DNA of 9,705 nucleotides from Oscillospiraceae bacterium (lineage in GTDB: Bacteria; Bacillota; Clostridia; Oscillospirales; Oscillospiraceae), in NCBI GenBank assembly GCA_020025395.1, contig JAHHSE010000047.1:1-9705 (forward strand), read 5' to 3'. Below the pieces are notes generated by a model that had not been told where the DNA came from, did no database searches, and saw nothing but the letters and a program-made list of their open reading frames with translations. Positions 1 through 4,312 of this stretch are shown here, piece by piece (the first letter of the stretch is position 1; the number at the start of each line of letters is the position of its first letter). Both the position numbers and the translations under genes were made by a program.

Positions 1-602
1 GGCTGAAGGTAGGGGACAGAATTCCCCCAGACCTCGGCGGCATCCGCCGTCGAGCCGGAGGAGGAGGAGAAAAAGACCGCGTCTATCAGCTCCCCCTGAT
101 AAGTCAGGGCCAGACCGTCGGTCCCTGACACCGCATTCCGAATTTTATCCGTGTAGAGAGGGGCTTGCAGCCCCCAGTTGGCCCTGGCCTCCTCCTCGGT
201 GAGGTAGGCCTGGCAGCAGGCATAGTTGTCACAGACCATGGCTTCCGGGTGGGCGGAATGTGTTCCGCTCCCCTTCCGCAGCGTATAGGTCCTGGCCGCC
301 ACCGCCTGAGCCTTTAAGGCCTCCAGCCCGAAGGAGGCGGGCATCTCCGCCGCCACCACCCCCCATAAGTACCGGTCCATGGTCAGCGTTTCCACAGTCC
401 CGGTCTTTTTGTGGAAAAGAGTGACCTCCCGCTGGGCATCCGGAGGCCCTATTGCCACCGGAGCGGCTTGCGGCGGCAAGGTTTCCACAGGTTCCCCTCC
501 CAGAGCGGGAAGGGGGGAGAGGCCCGTCCCCCCAAACAGCAGGAGGGGCAGGAGAAAAAGGACCGCCAGCAGGGCCAATGCGGTCAGTACCACTTTTTTC
601 AT
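1..602 (-). CDS. spoIID: Stage II sporulation protein D (SpoIID), N-terminal part, cut by the window edge
   Basis: Membrane-anchored lytic transglycosylase that, with SpoIIM and SpoIIP, remodels septal peptidoglycan during engulfment of the forespore (family knowledge). The frame is open for 200 codons from ATG at 602 and leaves the window without a stop. Residues 1-26 form a Lys-Lys start plus a hydrophobic signal anchor. A Pro-rich linker follows, then the SpoIID domain from about residue 57. The motif GVVAAEMPASFG (81-92) carries Glu86, the equivalent of the catalytic Glu of B. subtilis SpoIID, followed by EALKAQAVAARTY (94-106). H118, C124, C129 and C130 match the spacing of the zinc site of clostridial SpoIID, with Cys at the position where I expect His. 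The FFSSSSGG-like motif near residues 177-183 is also typical. The ribosome binding site AAAGGTGG lies 6 nt before the ATG and fixes the start. The neighbouring upstream genes are unrelated, so this looks like a single-gene unit with its own promoter. Confidence 0.93.
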   Translation of the reverse strand, partial: MKKVVLTALALLAVLFLLPLLLFGGTGLSPLPALGGEPVETLPPQAAPVAIGPPDAQREVTLFHKKTGTVETLTMDRYLWGVVAAEMPASFGLEALKAQAVAARTYTLRKGSGTHSAHPEAMVCDNYACCQAYLTEEEARANWGLQAPLYTDKIRNAVSGTDGLALTYQGELIDAVFFSSSSGSTADAAEVWGNSVPYLQ

Positions 603-884
603 ACGCTTCCACCTTTCTTCTCCACTCACCGAACAGGGGGGCGGACAGGCCTCCGTCCACTCTCTCCCACTCTATGCGGGAAGAACGCTCTTCATGACCG
701 AATTCCGCTTCCCCGAGAGATGGTTCGGCTCGTCCGGGTTTATGGCGGACCGCCTGAGCCAAGCTGTTTTCGCGTTCCATATGCCGTTTCGGACGCTGCG
801 ACAGCATCCACACCCTGTCTTCCGCTGATGTCAGCCGCTTCAGACTCCCGGCGTTCAGTCCTTATCTTCATGGAAGCATGGCTC
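603..884. other. Intergenic region between spoIID and the RHH gene; no credible gene
   Basis: About 280 bp between two genes on the minus strand. Frames are open here on both strands because the DNA is GC-rich, but none has a good ribosome binding site or a recognisable domain. It contains the candidate sporulation promoter listed separately and a short inverted repeat, GCTGA-TG-TCAGC, at 824-835. I see no clear terminator for the RHH gene on the minus strand. Confidence 0.6.
669..697 (-). promoter_or_regulatory. Candidate sigma-E type promoter for spoIID
   Basis: Read on the minus strand, a -35-like TCATGAA (plus 691-697) is followed after 14 nt by CATAGAGT (plus 669-676). The sigma-E consensus as I know it is roughly KMATATT, 14-15 nt, CATACAMT. 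Four of 7 and six of 8 positions match. The spacing is right, the start codon lies about 60 nt downstream, and spoIID is a known sigma-E gene in Bacillus. The -35 half is weak, so this is a candidate only. Confidence 0.35.
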
Positions 885-1085
885 TCATTCGCCCTCCTCG
901 GCGGAGGGCCCCTTTTTTTGCTTTGTCTCCTCCTGCTCCTTTTTTAACTGTTCAATCCCCCGTCGGATTAGCTCTAATGTTGCGGCGGAACGGCTGGGAT
1001 ATCGGTTCTCAAAACGAAAATCGTCAATCTCCTTCAGCAGTTCGGCATCCACTATAACTGTGTAGCGTGGTTTATCCGTCGGCAT
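885..1085 (-). CDS. Small ribbon-helix-helix (Arc/CopG-like) DNA-binding protein, 66 aa
   Basis: Probable transcriptional regulator that would bind DNA as a dimer through a two-stranded beta ribbon. The fold is read from the pattern: beta strand PRYTVIVD (6-13), helix A from ELLKEIDDFRFENR (15-28), a turn YPSRSAA (29-35), and helix B LELIRRGIEQLKKE (37-50). The alternating residues of the strand would contact DNA bases. The tail (51-66) is highly charged and rich in Glu, Lys and Gln. The start at 1085 is preferred over upstream in-frame codons because AAGGAGGTGG ends 8 nt before it and the upstream frame runs through the -10 box of its own promoter. It is divergent from another RHH gene at 1243, and GAACCT elements in the shared promoter region suggest self-regulation or mutual regulation. 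No toxin gene is adjacent, so an antitoxin role is not supported. Similar small RHH proteins are common in clostridial mobile elements (recollection), but no integrase or relaxase is seen here. Confidence 0.82.
   Translation of the reverse strand: MPTDKPRYTVIVDAELLKEIDDFRFENRYPSRSAATLELIRRGIEQLKKEQEETKQKKGPSAEEGE
891..919 (+). terminator. Terminator-like hairpin on the plus strand, inside the 3' end of the RHH gene
   Basis: A perfect 7-bp GC-rich stem, GCCCTCC (891-897) and GGAGGGC (903-909), encloses a 5-nt loop and is followed by CCC and seven T residues (913-919). It has the form of an intrinsic terminator only for plus-strand transcription, where no gene lies directly upstream. It could block antisense transcription into the RHH region, or it may be a by-product of the codons for the GPSAEEGE tail. 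Confidence 0.3.
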
Positions 1086-1109
1086 CCATACCACCTCCTT
1101 ACAGTTCAT

Positions 1110-1138
1110 ATTATGCAGAGGTTCATACATTCTGTCAA
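1110..1138 (-). promoter_or_regulatory. Sigma-A promoter of the minus-strand RHH gene
   Basis: On the minus strand, TTGACA (plus 1133-1138) is followed after exactly 17 nt by CATAAT (plus 1110-1115). Transcription would begin near 1103, just before the AAGGAGGTGG ribosome binding site (plus 1090-1099 on the opposite strand). The spacer contains TATGAACCT (plus 1119-1127), an element also found in the opposing promoter. Confidence 0.8.
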
Positions 1139-1159
1139 GCAGGTCATAATGAAAATTAC

Positions 1160-1189
1160 TTGACAGGTTCTGAACCTATGAACTATAAT
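1160..1189 (+). promoter_or_regulatory. Sigma-A promoter of the plus-strand RHH gene
   Basis: TTGACA at 1160-1165 and TATAAT at 1184-1189 are both perfect consensus boxes with an 18-nt spacer. The expected start of transcription is near 1197, giving a leader of about 46 nt. The -35 box stands back to back with that of the divergent promoter, so CTGTCAAG (1132-1139) and CTTGACAG (1159-1166) form an inverted repeat. A 13-bp palindrome fills the first half of the spacer, so a bound regulator would block RNA polymerase. Confidence 0.82.
1165..1177. promoter_or_regulatory. Candidate RHH operator, palindrome AGGTTC-T-GAACCT
   Basis: A perfect 13-bp inverted repeat lies between the -35 and -10 boxes of the plus-strand promoter. 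The half-site recurs as AGGTTC at 1119-1124 inside the spacer of the divergent promoter. A related GTTCATA occurs at 1104-1110 and 1121-1127, and its complement TATGAAC at 1177-1183. RHH dimers typically bind short repeated half-sites of about this length (family knowledge). That either flanking RHH protein binds here is inference. Confidence 0.55.
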
Positions 1190-1200
1190 AATCATGCAGC

Positions 1201-1258
1201 TCAATTCAGGAGTTCGGATGGAAGGGAAGGAGGTGTCTCGGCATGGCTACTGAATTGA
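1201..1258 (+). promoter_or_regulatory. Inverted repeat bracketing the ribosome binding site and start of the plus-strand RHH gene
   Basis: TCAATTCAG (1201-1209) pairs perfectly with CTGAATTGA (1250-1258), across the first codons of the RHH gene. AG/CT plus two wobble pairs could lengthen the stem after one mismatch. In the mRNA the ribosome binding site and ATG would sit in the loop, so this could tune translation. The second arm is in the coding sequence and may be chance. Confidence 0.35.
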
Positions 1259-1434
1259 AGAGAATGACATTTGCGATCACCCCGGAAATAGGGAAATCCC
1301 TCGATTCCATTAAAAAAGAACTGTTTTATAACCGTACGCAATCAGATATGATACGCGAACTTGTGTCGGCCGGAGTCAGGGCCATCAAGGCTGAAAAAGC
1401 GGCAAAAGAAAATCGGTGCGAAAGAGTGTCCTAA
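1243..1434 (+). CDS. Small ribbon-helix-helix DNA-binding protein, 63 aa
   Basis: Probable transcriptional regulator of the RHH class, distinct from its divergent neighbour. The order is beta strand LKRMTFAIT (5-13), helix A PEIGKSLDSIKKELFYN (14-30), turn RTQS (31-34), helix B DMIRELVSAGVRAIKAEKA (35-53), then a short basic tail ending RCERVS. The start is set by AAGGAGGTG about 8 nt before the ATG. Transcription comes from the consensus promoter at 1160-1189. The stop lies 43 nt from the end of the convergent histidine kinase gene, and I see no terminator in the gap, so the two transcripts may overlap. No toxin, relaxase or phage gene is adjacent. Function beyond DNA binding is unknown; mutual repression with the other RHH protein is an inference from the promoter layout. 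Confidence 0.82.
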   Translation: MATELKRMTFAITPEIGKSLDSIKKELFYNRTQSDMIRELVSAGVRAIKAEKAAKENRCERVS

Positions 1435-1477
1435 GATGCCCGTCCGTCAAGCGGTTGGAAGGCCCTGCCTCCTCCTT

Positions 1478-2614
1478 TTATTCCCCGGCCTTTCTGGCGG
1501 GAAGGGTGATGGTGAAGACGGTCAGCTTTCCTGTGGACTCGGCCCGGATGCTGCCCCCGTGGCGCTCCACGATCTCCTTTGCAATGGCCAGCCCCAGCCC
1601 CGCTCCCCCGGTCCGGGTGGAGCGGGCGGTATCCAGCCGGTAGAATTTTTCGAAAATATGGTTGAGTTCCTGTTCCGGGATCTCCAGCCCCTCATTGCTG
1701 ATGGACACGGTGATCTCTCCCCCCTGACGAAAGGCCCGCAGCCCCACCGTACTGCCGGCGGGACTGTAATTTACCGCATTTCTCAACACATTATCAAAAA
1801 CCCGGGCCAGCTTCTCCGGATCTCCACGGACGGTGAGACCCTCTGAGATGGCAGATCGGAACATCAGCCGCCTCTCCTCAAAAATAGGCCAGAACTCATC
1901 GCAGATCTGCTCCAAAAGCATGGACAAACGGATGCTCTCATCAGCCTCCTCAATCTGACAGAACTCCAACCGATTGATGTCAAAAAACTCGCTGATCAGC
2001 TCCTCCAGCCGTCCCGCCTTCTCCAGAGCAATCCCGGCGTATTTGGCCCGCTGCGAAGGGTCCAGCTCCGGCTGGTCCCGCAGAAGGGTCAGGTATCCCA
2101 GCACAGAGGTGAGCGGGGTCTTGAGGTCATGGGCCAGAAAGACCACCAGATCCCTGCCCCTCTGTGCCGACTCCTCCGCCTCCCGCTTCCGATTCGCCAG
2201 GGTGATCCGCATCTCGTTCAGATCCCCCTCCAAAGGGGCCAGTTCCCTGGGCAGCCGGATCTCCTGCTCCGCATCAACGGTCATCTGGTGGACAGCCCTG
2301 CTGATCTGGTCAAACCATCGGGTAAATCTCCCCATGGCGACATAAAAGGCGGCCAGCATAGCGGCCAGCAGGATGAAGTTGAGTAAAAACGCCTGATTTG
2401 GCAGGACCTTTTCCATCCAAAACCGCCTGCTCTCCTCCATGGTACATCCAAAAAAGGCCCGGCCGAACCAATAGAAGATGGCCTTCACCGGTTCCCCCAA
2501 TATGGTATTTTGAAACAGTGACCACAGCACCATGCACAGGGCGGCACAGAGGAAGGCTGCCCCCGCCACCCAGGCCAGAAGCCGCAGTTTCAGACGCATA
2601 TACCGTTTCTCCAT
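1478..2614 (-). CDS. VanS-type two-component sensor histidine kinase, no adjacent response regulator
   Basis: Membrane histidine kinase of 378 aa. The first membrane segment is at about 11-33, a short external loop at 34-75 (the likely sensing part), and the second segment at about 76-94. A linker/HAMP-like helix leads to the dimerisation domain with the H box FLAHDLKTPLTS (159-170), in which His162 is the predicted phosphorylation site. The ATPase domain has the N box DNVLRNAVNYSP (274-285), a G1 region NEGLEIPE (307-314) with Asn-Glu-Gly where many kinases have Asp-x-Gly as in VanS relatives, the F box FEKFYRLD (321-328), and the G2 box GGAGLGLAIAKE (336-347). ATG at 2614 is chosen because GGAGGG lies 6 nt before it. 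A longer frame would begin inside the -10/-35 region of the promoter. VanS-like genes usually follow a vanR-like response regulator, and none lies on either side. The signal and partner are unknown. Confidence 0.9.
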   Translation of the reverse strand: MEKRYMRLKLRLLAWVAGAAFLCAALCMVLWSLFQNTILGEPVKAIFYWFGRAFFGCTMEESRRFWMEKVLPNQAFLLNFILLAAMLAAFYVAMGRFTRWFDQISRAVHQMTVDAEQEIRLPRELAPLEGDLNEMRITLANRKREAEESAQRGRDLVVFLAHDLKTPLTSVLGYLTLLRDQPELDPSQRAKYAGIALEKAGRLEELISEFFDINRLEFCQIEEADESIRLSMLLEQICDEFWPIFEERRLMFRSAISEGLTVRGDPEKLARVFDNVLRNAVNYSPAGSTVGLRAFRQGGEITVSISNEGLEIPEQELNHIFEKFYRLDTARSTRTGGAGLGLAIAKEIVERHGGSIRAESTGKLTVFTITLPARKAGE

Positions 2615-2636
2615 GGGATCCCTCCGTTCTATGCTC

Positions 2637-2665
2637 ATTATAGATTTTTTCATTCAAAATGACAA
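2637..2665 (-). promoter_or_regulatory. Sigma-A promoter of the histidine kinase gene
   Basis: On the minus strand, TTGTCA (plus 2660-2665) and TATAAT (plus 2637-2642) are separated by exactly 17 nt. Transcription would begin near 2630, leaving room for the GGAGGG ribosome binding site and the ATG at 2614. This shows that the kinase is transcribed on its own and not as the distal gene of a regulator-kinase operon. Confidence 0.8.
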
Positions 2666-2949
2666 GTACCCTTCCAATCCTCCCGAAAAATTTACTTTAT
2701 TTGGCAAACTTTTCGGCTTTTTCTTTTGAATTCATGTTTTTTTCAGCACAAACGGGCAAAAAACCGAGAAGAAAATAAAATTCACGGTATACCTTTTCCC
2801 GAAGGAGAATGTACGGTGCAATTTATTTTGCGTCCTAATTTATTCATTTTTTTGCAAAATCCGTTCTAAATCGGATTAATTTGTCACCTTATGAATGTCG
2901 GATTTCGTCGAAATCCCTCAATTCTTTATGATTTTATATAAATTGGCGG
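2666..2949. other. AT-rich divergent intergenic region upstream of the flagellar operon
   Basis: This stretch is visibly much richer in A and T than the genes on both sides and has stops in all frames. It contains palindromes GGTATACC (2786-2793) and TTTTGCAAAA (2850-2859), and the CGGATT repeat cluster described separately. A weak promoter-like pair, TTGCAA (2852-2857) and ATTAAT (2875-2880) with a 17-nt spacer, overlaps that cluster. A 17-codon frame from GTG at 2816, with GAAGGAG 8 nt before it, is too short to call. No gene for a response regulator, whole or broken, is present. Confidence 0.6.
2858..2916. promoter_or_regulatory. Candidate operator cluster upstream of flgB: CGGATT repeats and a 17-bp palindrome
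   Basis: GGATTTCG-T-CGAAATCC at 2900-2916 is a perfect palindrome with 8-bp arms. Upstream of it AATCCG (2858-2863) and CGGATT (2872-2877) form a spaced inverted repeat. CGGATT recurs at 2899-2904, running into the palindrome. The cluster ends about 34 bp before the -35 box of the candidate flgB promoter, a position that suits an activator or repressor. The protein that would bind is not identified. Confidence 0.45.
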
Positions 2950-2978
2950 TTGCTTTCTTTCTTTTAAAGTGGCATAAT
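2950..2978 (+). promoter_or_regulatory. Candidate sigma-A promoter of the flagellar operon
   Basis: TTGCTT (2950-2955) and CATAAT (2973-2978) are separated by 17 nt. The -10 box is good and the -35 box matches the consensus only in TTG, so activation by a regulator is plausible. A perfect TATAAT also occurs at 3017-3022, but the sequence 17 nt before it (TAACCT) is a poor -35. Either could be the true start; the leader would be roughly 35-80 nt. No sigma-D (TAAA, 15 nt, GCCGATAA) or sigma-54 (-24/-12) site fits. Confidence 0.42.
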
Positions 2979-3063
2979 ATGACTGGTAAATTATAACCTT
3001 CCCGCTTTTCTTCATCTATAATGCACAGAAAAAAGGGGAGTATGAGAAAAGGAAGGAACGGAT

Positions 3064-3450
3064 ATGGATCTTCTGTCAAACAATTCGATGTTCCTGCTGG
3101 AAAAATCCATGGGTTTCCTCTGGACCAAGCAGGCCGCTATTCTGGACAATATTACCAACGCAGAGACCCCCGGCTACAAGGCCAAGGTCGTGACTTTTGA
3201 AGAGACCCTGCGGGACAAGCTGGAAGACGCCGTCCAATCTTCCACCCCCATCCGGTCTGCCCGCCGAATCCTGGAGGAGAGCGCCCCTGCGGTCTTTGAA
3301 GCCCAGGAGTCCACCCGTCTGGACAACAACGGGGTCAATGTGACCGATCAGAGCGCAGAGCTGATTCGAAACGCCTATCAGCTCCAATATGTGATGAGTG
3401 CCATCTCCAGCGATCTGGCCGCCCTGCGGGCCGTGGCTCGGGGGCAGTAA
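3064..3450 (+). CDS. flgB: Flagellar basal body rod protein FlgB
   Basis: Proximal rod subunit of the flagellar basal body, exported by the flagellar type III system and assembled on FliE and the MS ring. The product is 128 aa, usual for FlgB. The rod-family signature NITNAETPGYKA occupies residues 29-40. The conserved NNGVNV element (88-93) and the C-terminal helix SAELIRNAYQLQYVMSAIS (97-115) are both present and mediate rod packing in this family. The start at 3064 follows AAGGAAGGA with a suitable gap; an out-of-frame ATG at 3042 lies too close to its purine-rich tract. This is the first gene of the operon, 31 nt before flgC. The AT-rich region upstream carries the candidate promoter and operator sites. 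Confidence 0.95.
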   Translation: MDLLSNNSMFLLEKSMGFLWTKQAAILDNITNAETPGYKAKVVTFEETLRDKLEDAVQSSTPIRSARRILEESAPAVFEAQESTRLDNNGVNVTDQSAELIRNAYQLQYVMSAISSDLAALRAVARGQ

Positions 3451-3481
3451 GCCCCTCCATCTTGAATAAGGAGTAAACGAT

Positions 3482-3943
3482 ATGGCTTTTTTAAGTTCCA
3501 TGAACATCATCGGCTCCGGACTGACTGCCCAGCAGCTTCGTCTGGATGTGATTTCCGAAAATGTAACAAACTCTAATGTCACCCGAACGGAGGCCGGCGG
3601 ACCTTATCGGCGGAAAATGGTGGTTTTTCAGTCCGAAACCGGACGGGACGACTTCCGGGCCGCCATGGCACGGGCCTCTCAGGGGCTGGCCCCCAACCGC
3701 GGCTATGAGACCGCCGGCGGTGTTCGGGTCACCCAGATCGTAGAGGATCCCTCCCCCCTGAAAATGGTTTTTGATCCCACCCATCCCGACGCGGATGAGA
3801 CCGGATATGTCTCCCTCCCCAATGTGGACATGGTGAAGGAGATGACCGATGCCATGGCGGCCAATCAGGCCTTTTCCGCCAATGTGACCGCCTTCAATGT
3901 TCTGAAGGCCGTGGTCGCCAGGGGGCTGGAAATCGGCAGATAA
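3482..3943 (+). CDS. flgC: Flagellar basal body rod protein FlgC
   Basis: Second proximal rod subunit, 153 aa, slightly longer than many FlgC proteins. The N-terminal helix SSMNIIGSGLTAQQLRLDVI (5-24) leads into SENVTNSNVTRT (25-36) and PYRRK (41-45), the FlgC form of the rod signature. The C-terminal half has DPTHPDAD (98-105) and GYVSLPNVD (108-116), followed by the packing helix with MAANQAFSANVTAFNVLK (125-142). The ATG at 3482 has AAGGAG 9 nt upstream. The gene lies 34 nt before fliE. The order flgB-flgC-fliE is the standard head of this operon in Firmicutes. Confidence 0.95.
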   Translation: MAFLSSMNIIGSGLTAQQLRLDVISENVTNSNVTRTEAGGPYRRKMVVFQSETGRDDFRAAMARASQGLAPNRGYETAGGVRVTQIVEDPSPLKMVFDPTHPDADETGYVSLPNVDMVKEMTDAMAANQAFSANVTAFNVLKAVVARGLEIGR

Positions 3944-3977
3944 GCAATTCTTCTCAATGTGGAAAGGAGTTTAAGCG

Positions 3978-4280
3978 ATGATGACACCCATTGAACAGAT
4001 CCGGCCCCTGACATCCCTCCGTGGGGCGGAATCCATCTCTTCTTCGGATCAGGCAAACGGCACCCTGTTTGGTGCCGTCTTTCAGAACGCCATCGACAAT
4101 GTGCGCACAACCGATGCGGAAAAAACGGGGGTTCAATACCTCCTGGCCACTGGGCAGCTGGACAATCCCGCTGCCTCAACTATTGCCTCAAATAAGTACG
4201 CAATCGCAGTGGACCTGTTGATACAGCTGAGGAACAGGGCTGTGGAGGCCTATTCCGAACTGACTCGTATCAATATTTAA
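3978..4280 (+). CDS. fliE: Flagellar hook-basal body complex protein FliE
   Basis: Small protein that joins the MS ring (FliF) to the proximal rod and is among the first substrates of the export apparatus. It is 100 aa, the usual size. The conserved half is at the C terminus: QLDNPAASTIASNKYAIAVD (60-79) and LLIQLRNRAVEAYSELTRINI (80-100) match the family, which typically ends in a Tyr-rich helix with an R-I/M-x-V/I tail. The N-terminal 45 residues are variable and rich in Ser and Thr. Two ATG codons in a row (3978 and 3981) follow AAAGGAG; the first is chosen, but the second would serve equally well. fliF follows after 29 nt. Confidence 0.92.
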   Translation: MMTPIEQIRPLTSLRGAESISSSDQANGTLFGAVFQNAIDNVRTTDAEKTGVQYLLATGQLDNPAASTIASNKYAIAVDLLIQLRNRAVEAYSELTRINI

Positions 4281-4295
4281 GCTTGATGCCTGACC

Positions 4296-4312
4296 GGGAG
4301 TGAGTATGCTTG
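4296..4312 (+). promoter_or_regulatory. fliF initiation region with an out-of-frame ATG beside the TTG start
   Basis: GGGAG (4296-4300) is followed after 5 nt by ATG (4306-4308) and after 9 nt by TTG (4310-4312). The ATG opens an 11-codon frame that ends in TAA at 4339-4341 and does not encode FliF. A stop at 4301-4303 in the FliF frame leaves TTG as the only upstream start for the protein. The two starts must compete for the same ribosome binding site. Confidence 0.55.

Noticed and set aside
229..813. A long minus-strand frame overlapping spoIID and the region before it
   Set aside because: It lies in a different frame from the recognised SpoIID domain, has no ribosome binding site, and its composition is that of a GC-rich shadow frame.
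885..1434. A toxin-antitoxin module
   Set aside because: RHH proteins often serve as antitoxins, but no toxin-like gene follows either one; both neighbours face other directions and are unrelated.
2615..2653. A 13-residue N-terminal extension of the histidine kinase
   Set aside because: The extended start lies within the TTGTCA-17-TATAAT promoter, so the transcript would not include it, and it has no ribosome binding site at the right distance.
2816..2869. A 17-codon leader peptide starting with GTG
   Set aside because: The ribosome binding site is acceptable, but the frame is very short, the region is AT-rich, and no promoter or attenuator structure goes with it.
2942..2956. A sigma-54 promoter at TTGGCGGTTGC
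   Set aside because: The GG and GC dinucleotides are too close together for a -24/-12 promoter.
2666..3063. A c-di-GMP (GEMM) riboswitch before flgB, as known in C. difficile
   Set aside because: I looked for the conserved GEMM elements (GCAAACC-type segment, CGCAAAGCC, GGTAGCGGGG). Only a loose GGGCAAAAAACC stretch near 2755 is present, so the fold is not supported.
2643..3063. An invertible flagellar switch bounded by inverted repeats
   Set aside because: Only short arms are seen (for example ATTCAAAA at 2652 and TTTTGAAT at 2724), far below the length needed for site-specific inversion, and no recombinase gene is nearby.
3042..3197. A reading frame from ATG at 3042 that overlaps the start of flgB
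   Set aside because: The purine-rich tract is too close to this ATG, the frame has no family features, and flgB in its own frame is clearly coding.
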